A stretch of DNA of 64,000 nt from Clostridia bacterium (GCA_017537175.1 JAFYLH010000024.1:1-64000); one strand, 5' to 3'; counted from the stretch's first letter, positions 29,526 to 38,566 are shown. The notes: a model not told the origin generated them from the sequence alone. Numbers and translations are program-made.

Positions 29526-31763
29526 TTATGCTGTAACCTCAACAAGCACCTTGACCTTAACACCGGTATCGTACTCTACGACAACAGTCCAGAGGCCTGC
29601 ACTCTTCATTGTAAAGGTGTAGGGATTGCCTGTGGGGGTAGTAGTTCTGTAGCCCTCAGCGGACTTGATGCTTGCTACCTCAACATCGCCCTTACCCATA
29701 CGGATAACCTTTGCGTCCTCAAGGCCTTCAAGAGTTACATCAAGGCCGTTGGTGGTAGCCTTAACCTCGGGTACGGGGAGGTCTATTGTAACGTGATAGT
29801 AGAAGGGTGCTCTGCCGTCATTGTATCTGATATAAACGGTATAAACACCGGGCTCTGCTACCTTGTAGCTGGTGTACCAGTCCTTGGTCTCAAGCTTAGC
29901 TGCATACTCGCCGTAGATCTTGTTGTTTGCAACCTGACGGTAGTACATATGAGCGCCCTTGGCGATGAACATATCCTTAACGCCCTCGTCAAGCTCAAAT
30001 ACCTCTATGGTAAGAGAATTGATAACCTTGTCAACAAGTCTGCCGATCATCTCGGACTCCATGATCTTGCCGCAGTATACGCACTGCTTAACCTTGAAGC
30101 CGTTTGTGGTCTCGGTAGGCTCGATAACTGTAAACCACTCGCCTGCAACACACTCGGTAATGCCTTCGTTGGATTTCTGCTCGCCGCCGCATCTTGTGCA
30201 GTTACGCCACTTGTAGCCGCCCTGACAGAAATCAACACCGTTGTAGTACCAGGTATCGGGATATGCGTGGTTATCGGGATCCGAATATGTGGTGGAGCTG
30301 ATCTTTGTACTACATACGGTACAGTAAACGGTCTTGATACCGTTACCCACACAGGTTGCAACTGTGGTAATTGTAGGCTCACCCTCGGTATGAGGAAGCT
30401 TGGAAACGGAAGCTGTCTTTAACTGCAGGCCGCAGACTGCACAGCACATCTTCTGTGCGCCGTATGCAGAACAGGTAGGCTGGGTCGTTACCTGCCACTC
30501 ACCGTCGGTATGTACATCACAGGAAAGAACATGGGTGGTCTTGAAATACTGCTTTGCAAATGTATGAGCAGCGGAGCCCTCAACTACATAGAGCTTTGTT
30601 CCGAGACATCCGAAGAAAGCATTCTTTTCGAGAGTCTGTACGGTTGCGGGAACATAAATGTTTATCTTTGCAAGAGACTGGAATGCCTTTGCGCTGATAT
30701 ATGTAACGGTCTTACCGTCGATAGTCTTGGGGATGATAAGGGGATCAACCTTTGCACCGTTGTAGGAAAGGATCTTTGCCTCGGTGTCGTTGTTGATGGA
30801 GATATAGGTGTAGTCACCGCTTGTGTATCTCTTACCCTCGGACATATGGAGGTAAATACCGTATACCTGTGCGTCCTTACCGTTACCGTGGGTTGCAGGT
30901 GTCACACCGTCTGCAAGGTAACCGTCAGAGGTGGTAATGTTACAGCTGATGGTAAAGCGTGCGCCCTCGTCAAGGTAACCTACATGATATCCGCTGTAGG
31001 GGTCCTTAGAGGAATAAGCCCAACGGTCCATATATCTGATCATAGCGTTATGAACTGCGTCCTGCTTTGCAAAGTCTGCTACGGTGTAGCCAAGCTCGTC
31101 AACACTCTTGCTGACAGAGGCAGCCGCATCCTCAAGAAGCATTTCCCATGTGAATTTTACCTCTACAGACCAGGTACCGTCACCGTTCCAGATAAGTGCG
31201 GCATCAACCTCATCGGTGATATCGCCCTCGTTATACTGGGTGCGGTAAACTACAAAGCTGCCGTCAGCCATAGGAACGATAGAGTACCAAGCGGTAGGAG
31301 CAGAGGACTCCCAGTCATATCTGCCAACGCCCTTACGGATTGCAAGGGGGTCGATGGAGAATACGATAACATCACCGTTACCGCCGTAGCCTGCACTGCC
31401 CTCTCCGTCATCGTCGTTGTCGGGAGAGAATGTGGAGGGATAAGGTGTGGGGTCAACGATCTCGGCACCGAAGTAGTAGCCTGTCTCGTCCCAAGCGGAA
31501 TAGAAGTCGATGGTGTTAAGCACACGGCTTCTGTAGGTCCAAGCGGTGGATGCGTTGTGAGCATCGATACGCACGGGATCGGTGTAGCCCTCGGAGTCGT
31601 TAATAATACCGTCGATTACGGGTGTGTTGTCACCGTTTGTTACGGGAACGTAGATATCGCCAACATCCTCGGAGAATGTTACCTCGTCTGCGGCGCTGAT
31701 ACCGATTGCTAACATAGATGTAAGCATCATTACAGCCAGAGCGAGTATGAGTAATTTTTTCAT
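29526..31763 (-). CDS. Secreted surface protein: CBM9-like domain, LRR-type segment, Cys-pair repeats and two C-terminal KVIR modules
   Basis: The protein has 745 residues with a signal peptide at 1-25. Residues 35-300 look like a family-9 carbohydrate-binding domain (VIDGIINDSEGYTDPVRIDA, YYFGAEIVDPTPY). A BspA-type LRR piece follows (ISAKAFQSLAKINIYVPATV, EKNAFFGCLG), then Cys-pair repeats (CCAVCGLQLK, YCTVCSTKIS, NCTRCGGEQK, QCVYCGKIM). The C-terminal 170 residues hold two modules with GVKDMFIAKGAHMYYR and DAKVIRMGKGDVEVASIK, shared with three other proteins here. It is probably a cell-surface carbohydrate-binding protein; there is no visible wall anchor. AGGAGGAC precedes the start. Confidence 0.8.
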   Translation of the reverse strand: MKKLLILALAVMMLTSMLAIGISAADEVTFSEDVGDIYVPVTNGDNTPVIDGIINDSEGYTDPVRIDAHNASTAWTYRSRVLNTIDFYSAWDETGYYFGAEIVDPTPYPSTFSPDNDDDGEGSAGYGGNGDVIVFSIDPLAIRKGVGRYDWESSAPTAWYSIVPMADGSFVVYRTQYNEGDITDEVDAALIWNGDGTWSVEVKFTWEMLLEDAAASVSKSVDELGYTVADFAKQDAVHNAMIRYMDRWAYSSKDPYSGYHVGYLDEGARFTISCNITTSDGYLADGVTPATHGNGKDAQVYGIYLHMSEGKRYTSGDYTYISINNDTEAKILSYNGAKVDPLIIPKTIDGKTVTYISAKAFQSLAKINIYVPATVQTLEKNAFFGCLGTKLYVVEGSAAHTFAKQYFKTTHVLSCDVHTDGEWQVTTQPTCSAYGAQKMCCAVCGLQLKTASVSKLPHTEGEPTITTVATCVGNGIKTVYCTVCSTKISSTTYSDPDNHAYPDTWYYNGVDFCQGGYKWRNCTRCGGEQKSNEGITECVAGEWFTVIEPTETTNGFKVKQCVYCGKIMESEMIGRLVDKVINSLTIEVFELDEGVKDMFIAKGAHMYYRQVANNKIYGEYAAKLETKDWYTSYKVAEPGVYTVYIRYNDGRAPFYYHVTIDLPVPEVKATTNGLDVTLEGLEDAKVIRMGKGDVEVASIKSAEGYRTTTPTGNPYTFTMKSAGLWTVVVEYDTGVKVKVLVEVTA

Positions 31764-31795
31764 ATAGTCCTCCTATATAATAATATTCTAATGTA

Positions 31796-31824
31796 ATTAT
31801 CTCATATTTTGGAAGTTTTTGCAA
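31796..31824 (-). promoter_or_regulatory. Promoter of the CBM9-like surface protein
   Basis: On the minus strand, TTGCAA (31819-31824), 17-nt spacer, GATAAT (31796-31801). It shares TATTGCAA..ACTTCCAAAAT with the promoter at 42840-42868. Confidence 0.7.
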
Positions 31825-31875
31825 TACTTTGCTTATAGAAATCTTAAATATATTTTTGTGTAGTGTGCATAACAC

Positions 31876-31981
31876 ATCCCGAAGGGATATATCGCGTCGG
31901 TCAGACATATCGCTCCCCGTGGGGAATATCGCAAATCTGAAGGATTTATATCGCGATAGCCGTCCCAAAGGGACGGCTATC
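31876..31981 (-). repeat. Hairpin array with ATATCGC linkers
   Basis: ATCCC-gaa-GGGAT, an imperfect GTC-ggtca-GAC, TCCCC-gt-GGGGA, AAATCT-gaa-GGATTT and GATAGCCGTCCC-aaa-GGGACGGCTATC are separated by ATATCGC at 31889, 31907, 31926 and 31948. With 32025-32180 it fills the 450-bp gap, which holds no gene. Confidence 0.72.
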
Positions 31982-32024
31982 ATAATATCTTGAAATAATA
32001 TATTACTGTGAGTAAACTTATTTG

Positions 32025-32180
32025 AATTTGTAACCCAAGGTTACAAATTGCGATATTTTTGCCCTTGGCAAAAGCGATATTTTTATCATAGATAAAAGCG
32101 ATATATCTGCTAAAGCAGATGCGATATGTTATCTGTCTTTGGACAGATAACGCGATAGCCGTCCCAAAGGGACGGCTATC
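32025..32180 (-). repeat. Hairpin array with GCGATAT linkers (copy A)
   Basis: AATTTGTAACC-caa-GGTTACAAATT, TTTTGCC-ctt-GGCAAAA, TTTTATC-ata-GATAAAA, ATCTGC-taaa-GCAGAT, GTTATCTGTC-tttg-GACAGATAAC and GATAGCCGTCCC-aaa-GGGACGGCTATC are joined by GCGATAT (the reverse complement of ATATCGC). It is near-identical to 33402-33555; the two copies flank the gene at 32221-33312. Confidence 0.82.
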
Positions 32181-32220
32181 ATTATATTTTTAATAATACA
32201 ATATCTTATCGGTATAAATA

Positions 32221-33312
32221 TCAGTTGTAGTAATTAATAGTAAAATAAAGACTTCCGTCGTTCTTGATAATAACCTCTCCGTGGAGGGTTGAGGTAAAGC
32301 CGTCCTCCTTGTCAATTCCGGTAAAGGTAACCGTGCAACGGGCTATACCAAAGCCGCTTGTATCCTTGGTAAACCGAGAGGCGTACATCTCAAGATAGTT
32401 AGGGTCGGGATCACACTCAAAGTACTCTCTGAGCTTGGCATCTCTGCGGATAACCGTCTCGATCATTCCCTGATATGCGTTTTTGTGTGCGCCAAAGTCT
32501 CCCCACTTGCCGCTGTATCCGGGGAAATTTTCGGCAAGGTCTGTTCCCTTTTTGACAGCAGCCTCCTTTGTTGCGTTTGCCTCGACAGCCTTTTTGTACT
32601 CAAGCAGCTTGTTATAGTTGGTAACAAGCTCCTTTTGAGCATCGCTCAAAGCATCGTACTGATTTAAAAGCATATTTATCTGTGTGCTGTCGCCTGTAAG
32701 AGAAGAGGCATCTATACTATCAATGGCAAGAACCAGCGCAGAGGCAGCCTCTGCATCCTTGGCGTTCTGAAGATCGGTCTCTGCCTTGGCAAGAATACTG
32801 TAGTTACTTACAAGATCCTTTTGTGCTCTGGTAAGCGCATCATACTGCATCCTTATTACAGTGATCTCGCTTTCGCTGTCAATAGTAACCTCTTTACCCT
32901 CAAGGGTGCTTATCAGTCTTATGACCTCATCTGCAGCCACCTGATTTTCGTCCCTTTCTCTGTCCTCGTCGGTATACTGCTTTGCCTCTTCAAGTGCCGC
33001 AACCATACCGTCAAGAGCATCCTTGTTGGTTACCTTTTTCTTTTGTGCCTTGCTGAGAGCATCATACTTTTCAAGAATTTTGTTGATCTCATCCTCGTGG
33101 TCTGCTGTGATCTCCTTGCCCTCCAGCATTTCGATCATTGTAATGACCTCATTTGCCTTAAGACGGTTGTTGTCTGCGTTATTCTTGATCAGCAGTCCCA
33201 CGGTGACACCACTGAACACCATAACCATAAAGCCGATAACAAGCAACAGCAGAATTATTATGATTATCTTACCTATAGACTTAGGCTTTTTTTCTTTGGT
33301 TCCCTGCTTCAT
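32221..33312 (-). CDS. Membrane-anchored protein with three helical repeats
   Basis: The protein has 363 residues: a basic N-terminus (KQGTKEKKPKSIGK), one transmembrane helix (about 16-40), then three repeats of about 65 residues ending in YDALSKAQKKKVTN, YDALTRAQKDLVSN and YDALSDAQKELVTN, each led by an EVI..I..LEGKEIT-type helix. The last 110 residues form a separate small domain (GYSGKWGDFGAHKNAYQGMI). Such three-helix repeats occur in Gram-positive surface proteins; the specific role is unknown. ATG at 33312 is chosen because the promoter at 33347-33375 lies inside the longer open frame and the extension is repeat DNA. Confidence 0.7.
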   Translation of the reverse strand: MKQGTKEKKPKSIGKIIIIILLLLVIGFMVMVFSGVTVGLLIKNNADNNRLKANEVITMIEMLEGKEITADHEDEINKILEKYDALSKAQKKKVTNKDALDGMVAALEEAKQYTDEDRERDENQVAADEVIRLISTLEGKEVTIDSESEITVIRMQYDALTRAQKDLVSNYSILAKAETDLQNAKDAEAASALVLAIDSIDASSLTGDSTQINMLLNQYDALSDAQKELVTNYNKLLEYKKAVEANATKEAAVKKGTDLAENFPGYSGKWGDFGAHKNAYQGMIETVIRRDAKLREYFECDPDPNYLEMYASRFTKDTSGFGIARCTVTFTGIDKEDGFTSTLHGEVIIKNDGSLYFTINYYN

Positions 33313-33346
33313 ATTAATGTCCGTACCTTTCGATTGACTTTTTGCG

Positions 33347-33375
33347 ATTATACCACAATTGTTCTCCTTTGTCAA
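33347..33375 (-). promoter_or_regulatory. Promoter of the helical-repeat protein
   Basis: On the minus strand, TTGACA (33370-33375), 17-nt spacer, TATAAT (33347-33352). Confidence 0.85.
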
Positions 33376-33401
33376 ATTTTGTTGGGACGAAAGACATATA
33401 G

Positions 33402-33555
33402 ATTTGTAACCCAAGGTTACAAATTGCGATATTTTTGCCCTTGGCAAAAGCGATATTTTTATCATAGATAAAAGCGATATATCTGCTAAAGCAGATGCGA
33501 TATGTTATCTGTCATAAGACAGATAACGCGATAGCCGTCCCTCGGGACGGCTATC
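33402..33555 (-). repeat. Hairpin array with GCGATAT linkers (copy B)
   Basis: Same order of hairpins as 32025-32180. The visible changes are loop changes: GTTATCTGTC now has loop ataa (tttg in copy A), and the last hairpin has loop tc (aaa in copy A). It lies directly 3' of the GH3 gene. Confidence 0.82.
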
Positions 33556-33570
33556 ATAATACGTATCTGA

Positions 33571-35712
33571 TTATTTAAGTGTAATCTTAACACCCTCACC
33601 GAGGTTGGCATCCTCTGCTGCCCAGATCATAAATTCACCGGGATCGGCATAGCACTTGAGATCTGTGTGATAATACTCAAATGCAGATGCGGGGAGAGAT
33701 ACACGAACTGTCTGCTTTTCGCCTGCCTTAAGAGGAACCTTCTTTACATACTTCAACTCCTTTAAGGGGCGGCAGATCTCGGCTGCTATATCTCTTACAT
33801 AAAGCTGGAGTGTGAGACGTCCGTCACGGTCGCCTGTGTTGGCTACATCAACGTCAAATTCTACCGTATCACCGATATTCCACTCGGTCTTTGTGGGTAC
33901 GGGTGTACCGATATCAAAGGTGGTGTATGTAAGACCGTGGCCGAAGGTATAAAGGGGCTCGGTGGGCATATCAATGTAGTGGCAGGTAAAGTCGGTAGCA
34001 TAGGAGCTAACCTTCTTTGACATCTCTACCACCTCGCCGCGGTAGGGTCTGCCTGTATTTACTCTTGCATAGAACATAGGTATCTGACCCATATCGTAGG
34101 GCAGGCAGGCACAGAGCTTACCCTCGGGCATAACGTCACCGAACATAACGTCTGCTACACCCTGACCCATAATACCAAACTGCCAAGGATAGAGAACTGC
34201 ATCGCAAAGTGCGTTTTCCTTTGTGATGATAAGGGGTCTGCCTGCGATAACAGCCATTGCAAGGGGTTTACCGAGGGTTGCAAGGAACTCGATAAACGCG
34301 GTCTGTGTACCGGGAAGTGTAATATCGCCTCTGGTATGAGCCTCACCGCTTATGTAGGATGCCTCACCTACAACGGCTATGATCTTGTCGCAGTCCTTGG
34401 CAGCCTCTATAAGTGCCTCACGGTCAAAGTCCTCGCCGTCAAGGAGCTTTCCGCCCTCAACGTGGGTGATATTGCTTGATTTTTCTCTCATAGCGGTGAG
34501 AAGTGTGGTGGTGTCCTCTGCCTCACCCAGCGCTCTCCACCAGCCAAGGGGTGCGTCCTGATCGTCTGCAAGCTGACCTACCACAAGGACCTTTTCCTCT
34601 CTTGACAGGGGGAAGAAGTTGCCTTCGTTCTTAAGAAGAACTGTAGACTTGGCTGCCGCCTCTCTTGCCTGAGCCTTAAACTCGTCGCAGAGGAAGGTTG
34701 CCGCTTCAAATTCCTCGCTGTATTCGTGCTTATCGAATACTCCTACCTTGAACTTAAGACGGAGAACTCTTGCCGCGTGCTCGTCAAGCTCCTCCATTGT
34801 GATCTTGCCCTCGTCGTAGAACTTCTTTAAGTATTCCTGGAAGATAAGAGAGCCTGTGTCGATGTCACAGCCTGCCTTAAAGCCCTTGAGACATGCCTCT
34901 TCTCTGTCGGCAGCAACACCGTGGTTTATAAGCTCGTCGATTGCGTTATAGTCGGTTGTGATCGCACCCTTGAAGCCTAATTCTCCGCGGAGTACGTCTT
35001 CAATAAGGTACTTGTGGGCGTGCATAGGCACACCGAAGGTCTCGTTGAATGCGGGCATAACTGTATCAACACCTGCCTCAACTGCCGCCTTGAAGGGAGG
35101 CAGATAGGTGTTACGAAGCTCAACCTCGCTTATAAGTGCGGCATCATAGTCACGGCCGCCTACACAGGCACCGTAGCCGATATAGTGCTTTGCACAGCTT
35201 GCAATTCCGCCTGCGTTAGCTATACCCTTTACTCTGGCTGCTGCTACGATAGAGCCGAGGTAGGGGTCCTCACCAGCGCCCTCGGAGATACGTCCCCAAC
35301 GGGGGTCGCGGGCAATATCCATCATAGGAGCATAGGTCATACTAAGACCTGCCGCCATAGCCTCTCTCGCGCTGCATTCTGCGTCCTTTTCGATCATTTC
35401 AACATCAAAGCTACAGGCCTCGGCTACAGGCTGGGGGAATATGGTACGGTAACCGCAGATGATATCCGCACAAAGAAGTGCGGGGATGTTATGGGGGGAA
35501 GCCGCCATAACACGCTTCTGCAGAATATTGGAAGCCTTGGCACCGGGATCGTTTGCAACACTTCCTGCGTGGTATTTCTCAATAAATTCAAGCTCGGAGC
35601 CCCAGTCAAAGGTTCTGGGTGCATTGATGTAGAGAAGCTGTCCGATCTTCTCCTCTACCGTCATATCACTAAGTAGCTCCTGCACCTTTAATTCAATTTC
35701 GCGTTCTGTCAT
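33571..35712 (-). CDS. Glycoside hydrolase family 3 beta-glucosidase/beta-xylosidase type
   Basis: The 713-residue protein has no signal peptide, so it is probably cytoplasmic. The N-terminal TIM barrel shows LLYINAPRTFDWG, YAPMMDIARDPRWGRISEGA with GEDPYLG next, CAKHYIGYG, and the nucleophile segment AITTDYNAIDEL. The second domain (about 375-570) starts STVLLKNEGNFFPLS and holds LPGTQTAFIEFLATL. A C-terminal fibronectin-III-like domain closes the protein (VEFDVDVANTGDRDGRLTLQ, LKELKYVKKVPLKAGE). It hydrolyses beta-linked oligosaccharides; the substrate is not defined. ATG at 35712 is used because GGAGG sits just before it. The nitroreductase gene ends 12 bp upstream, so the two form an operon. 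Confidence 0.92.
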   Translation of the reverse strand: MTEREIELKVQELLSDMTVEEKIGQLLYINAPRTFDWGSELEFIEKYHAGSVANDPGAKASNILQKRVMAASPHNIPALLCADIICGYRTIFPQPVAEACSFDVEMIEKDAECSAREAMAAGLSMTYAPMMDIARDPRWGRISEGAGEDPYLGSIVAAARVKGIANAGGIASCAKHYIGYGACVGGRDYDAALISEVELRNTYLPPFKAAVEAGVDTVMPAFNETFGVPMHAHKYLIEDVLRGELGFKGAITTDYNAIDELINHGVAADREEACLKGFKAGCDIDTGSLIFQEYLKKFYDEGKITMEELDEHAARVLRLKFKVGVFDKHEYSEEFEAATFLCDEFKAQAREAAAKSTVLLKNEGNFFPLSREEKVLVVGQLADDQDAPLGWWRALGEAEDTTTLLTAMREKSSNITHVEGGKLLDGEDFDREALIEAAKDCDKIIAVVGEASYISGEAHTRGDITLPGTQTAFIEFLATLGKPLAMAVIAGRPLIITKENALCDAVLYPWQFGIMGQGVADVMFGDVMPEGKLCACLPYDMGQIPMFYARVNTGRPYRGEVVEMSKKVSSYATDFTCHYIDMPTEPLYTFGHGLTYTTFDIGTPVPTKTEWNIGDTVEFDVDVANTGDRDGRLTLQLYVRDIAAEICRPLKELKYVKKVPLKAGEKQTVRVSLPASAFEYYHTDLKCYADPGEFMIWAAEDANLGEGVKITLK

Positions 35713-35723
35713 AATATCCTCCA

Positions 35724-36248
35724 TTACACACGGTAAATATAGTTTTCTTTTCTCGGAGAGGGTGCGGGAAGCTCACAGTCACGGTAACCGAGTATCAAGT
35801 GTCCGATACCCACATAATCTCCCTCTATTCCCCATTTTTTGAGAAGAGCCTTTCCCTCCTCAGACTCAAACTCCTGCTTGGCTCTGTGTATCCAGCAGGA
35901 ATCAACTCCCACGGCATATGCCGCATTCATAAGATTGCCTAACACCAAGGAGCCGTCCTCAACGTAGGTGGGACGCTCGGTGGATGCAAGAACGATAAGC
36001 ACGGTGGGCGCACCGTAGAAGGGATCCTTGTCGGGAGTTCCCATTATCTCGGCATTCATACGGCGAAGCTGTTCGATGGTCTGTTTATCCTGTACGCATA
36101 CGATGATGGGAACCTGACGGTTCATACCCGTTGCGGCATAGGTGCCTGCTTCAAGGATTGCCTGAAGCGCCTCTTCCTCGACCTGTTTATCCTTATAAGA
36201 TCTTATAGATCTTCTTTCTTTTAATGATTTTAATACGATGTTTTCCAT
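35724..36248 (-). CDS. Nitroreductase-family flavoprotein
   Basis: The protein has 174 residues. The FMN-binding pattern RRSIRSYKDKQVEEEALQAI begins the protein. GTYAATGMNRQVPIIVCVQD, GNLMNAAYAVGVDSCWIHRA and YVGIGHLILGYRD follow as usual in small nitroreductases. It is probably an NAD(P)H-dependent, FMN-binding dimer of unknown substrate. Ribosome binding site GGAGGTGTTATT. It lies upstream of the GH3 gene in the same transcript. Confidence 0.88.
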   Translation of the reverse strand: MENIVLKSLKERRSIRSYKDKQVEEEALQAILEAGTYAATGMNRQVPIIVCVQDKQTIEQLRRMNAEIMGTPDKDPFYGAPTVLIVLASTERPTYVEDGSLVLGNLMNAAYAVGVDSCWIHRAKQEFESEEGKALLKKWGIEGDYVGIGHLILGYRDCELPAPSPRKENYIYRV

Positions 36249-36268
36249 AATAACACCTCCGTTATTTT

Positions 36269-36297
36269 ACTTTACCATAATATTAAGAAAATAGCAA
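36269..36297 (-). promoter_or_regulatory. Promoter of the nitroreductase-GH3 operon
   Basis: On the minus strand, TTGCTA (36292-36297), 17-nt spacer, TAAAGT (36269-36274). It is very similar to the promoter at 38531-38559. Confidence 0.6.
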
Positions 36298-36305
36298 CAT
36301 TAAAA

Positions 36306-38507
36306 TCAATTCTTTTCCCAAACTGCGGTAAAAGTGCAATCCTTGTATATTGCGTAATAACAGTCATAAAAGGTTTGTTCTGTAAGAGCAAAGCTGTATT
36401 CCGCTATCCACCAGTATTTGAAGGTATAACCTTCTTTGGTGGCGGTGGGGTACTTTGGTATCGCCTGATAGTAATAGTCACCGTTACGGATAGGATAAGA
36501 GGTATAACACCCCTCGTCCATTACTCCGCCCATAGGGTCAAAGTTTATGGAATAATATACCTCCTCTTGCCAGGATGCGGTGAAGGTAGTATCCCCTCTG
36601 TAGGTATATGTATTATACACATAATCACAGAGACGAAGGGTATATCCCTGTCCGTTTGTCCAGCCGAGGAACTTATAGCCCTCCCTTTGGGGTATAGGAT
36701 ACTCGGGAATAATATCGTAATAGTGGTCGCCTGTATTTATGCCGTATACACTCATACTGCCATCACCGTTGTCAAGGGTTAGAGTGTACTGCTTGTTTGT
36801 TCTGTCAATTGAATAGGTGGGAAATTTAAGCTCGCATATCTTTTTGTAAACAAGCTCTGCTATGATATCATAACCCGCCTGATTGAGGTGCAGATCGTCT
36901 GCGGCAAGAAGTGATGGCGGTGTCCAGCCCTTGGAAAGATAATCAAGATCTCTTGCGGTAGGGGTGATATTAAGCTCGGTGAGTCTTAGGGGATCTGCAA
37001 GATATGGCTGAGCATCCACAAAGTGCTCCCCATAATGCTCGGATAAAGCGGCATTGATATCCTTATAGGCAGGTGCTCTGCGCTCTGCGGTCATGCCTAC
37101 AACTATATATCTGTCAGTTCCGTGGTATTTTATCATCTTATCGATAACTGATATCAGCTTGTCGCCCTGACCGTTGACATAATCGTTGTTATGTCCTGCC
37201 CAGACCACCATTATATCCCCTGCTCTTTTGTCATTCATAGCATAGGTACAGACCTGAGTTATACCCTTAAGGGTCACACCCTTGCCTGTCTCGGTACGGG
37301 TAAAATAGCACTGTCCGCCGTTTCTTGTTATCTCACCCTCAATACCCCCGATAGTTACGGGATTGATTGCCGCAAGGCCGTAGTAGGCTATGCTTGCGGG
37401 AGTACCGTTAAGGTCGGAAATAAGCTCAATGGCTACAGGGGTCTTGGTCGCGGGGATGGTAACAGGCTTGACCGCTAAAATAAGTCCCCCCTGCCTTGTG
37501 GCAATAGCCTCTGCCGCCTCGGCACCGATGCCGTAGTTCTTTACCTCCATACCCGTAAGCTGCGAAAGCCGTCTTGGATAAGGATATTCGGCAAGGTTAT
37601 CAAAGGCGGTGAGAATACCGTGGGTAAGAGAGTCTCCCCAGCAGATTATTCTGCCGTACTCTGCCTCTATAGCGGTGTGATAGTAATAAAAGCTCTCATC
37701 CTTATACTGTACACAGAAGGTGTATTCGCCCTCGGCGAGATCCGGTACGGTTATGTAACCGTCAACTATGGCCTCGGGTCTTATAACCACAGAGCCCTCT
37801 GCCCTCTTGATCTCTTGTGAGCTGTTATAGTGACCTACCGCATATCTTATATTATAAAGTCCGTCGAGGTTACCGAATATAACGGTACTGCCTTCCTCGG
37901 CGACGGTGGGTATCTTCTGTTCAACCTTTATGTGAAAAAGCTTGGTGTATCCGTTATAATACTGCACCGCTATAGTATAATCACCGTTTGTGCGGTACTG
38001 TATTGTATATTCGCTCTTGTCACGGAGAACATCTTTAGCAGTAAAGCTTCGTACCTCGTTTCCCGATCTTTTAAGCTCGGTAACGCTGTTATATAAGCCC
38101 CTTGCGGTACGGATCACCTTTGCGTCCTCTATCTCGGATACCGTATACTGCAAGCCGTTTGCCGTAAGGACGGGCTCGATTATATCTATTGTTATATACC
38201 TTGCAATATCGGCTCTTGCGTCATTAAAACGGAAAAGAACTGTATAAACTCCCACTTGACCCACGTTATAGCTGTAGCTTACCTTCCCGGAAAGCTTATT
38301 TTCGGTCAACCTGACAATATAGTCTGCTTTTAAGGATCTGTAGTCGAGGTACTCTCCTCTTGCGATGAATATATCCCTTACACCTTCAAGCTCGCTTACG
38401 GTAACAACAACTCCCTCGGCACTCACATCAGGCTCATACGCACTTATATTTAGAAACAAAAGCATCGTAAAGAAAAGGATTATAAAAGGTAATAAGAATT
38501 TTTTCAT
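36306..38507 (-). CDS. Secreted surface protein: three KVIR modules, SGNH hydrolase, two Listeria-Bacteroides-type repeats
   Basis: The protein has 733 residues with a signal peptide at 1-23. Three tandem modules fill about 25-290: GVRDIFIARGEYLDYRSLK, then DAKVIRTARGLYNSVTELK, then GLYNIRYAVGHYNSSQEIK. An SGNH/GDSL hydrolase follows (about 295-555) with block I IICWGDSLTHG, an Asn block VWAGHNNDY, and the catalytic end DDLHLNQAGYD. Two InlB B-repeat-like segments end the protein (YKFLGWTNGQGYTL, GYTFKYWWIAEYSF). It is likely an esterase on surface polysaccharide or host glycan. It is the best full-length reference for the frameshifted fragment at 2-507. GGAGGTGCGATAAT precedes the start. Confidence 0.85.
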   Translation of the reverse strand: MKKFLLPFIILFFTMLLFLNISAYEPDVSAEGVVVTVSELEGVRDIFIARGEYLDYRSLKADYIVRLTENKLSGKVSYSYNVGQVGVYTVLFRFNDARADIARYITIDIIEPVLTANGLQYTVSEIEDAKVIRTARGLYNSVTELKRSGNEVRSFTAKDVLRDKSEYTIQYRTNGDYTIAVQYYNGYTKLFHIKVEQKIPTVAEEGSTVIFGNLDGLYNIRYAVGHYNSSQEIKRAEGSVVIRPEAIVDGYITVPDLAEGEYTFCVQYKDESFYYYHTAIEAEYGRIICWGDSLTHGILTAFDNLAEYPYPRRLSQLTGMEVKNYGIGAEAAEAIATRQGGLILAVKPVTIPATKTPVAIELISDLNGTPASIAYYGLAAINPVTIGGIEGEITRNGGQCYFTRTETGKGVTLKGITQVCTYAMNDKRAGDIMVVWAGHNNDYVNGQGDKLISVIDKMIKYHGTDRYIVVGMTAERRAPAYKDINAALSEHYGEHFVDAQPYLADPLRLTELNITPTARDLDYLSKGWTPPSLLAADDLHLNQAGYDIIAELVYKKICELKFPTYSIDRTNKQYTLTLDNGDGSMSVYGINTGDHYYDIIPEYPIPQREGYKFLGWTNGQGYTLRLCDYVYNTYTYRGDTTFTASWQEEVYYSINFDPMGGVMDEGCYTSYPIRNGDYYYQAIPKYPTATKEGYTFKYWWIAEYSFALTEQTFYDCYYAIYKDCTFTAVWEKN

Positions 38508-38530
38508 ATTATCGCACCTCCTATGTATTT

Positions 38531-38559
38531 ACTTTATCATAACAAAAGAAAAATAGCAA
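38531..38559 (-). promoter_or_regulatory. Promoter of the SGNH surface protein
   Basis: On the minus strand, TTGCTA (38554-38559), 17-nt spacer, TAAAGT (38531-38536). Confidence 0.6.
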
Positions 38560-38566
38560 TATAATC

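Noticed and set aside
30510..31712. 400-codon plus-strand open frame inside the CBM9-like surface gene
   Set aside because: It is antisense to a gene with signal peptide, domains, promoter and ribosome binding site. The translation has no recognisable feature.
33313..33465. N-terminal extension of the helical-repeat membrane protein
   Set aside because: The promoter TTGACA-N17-TATAAT lies inside it and its first part is the hairpin array.
21081..33555. CRISPR array
   Set aside because: The regular parts are 7-nt linkers between palindromes. There are no 25-40 nt direct repeats with unique spacers and no cas genes.
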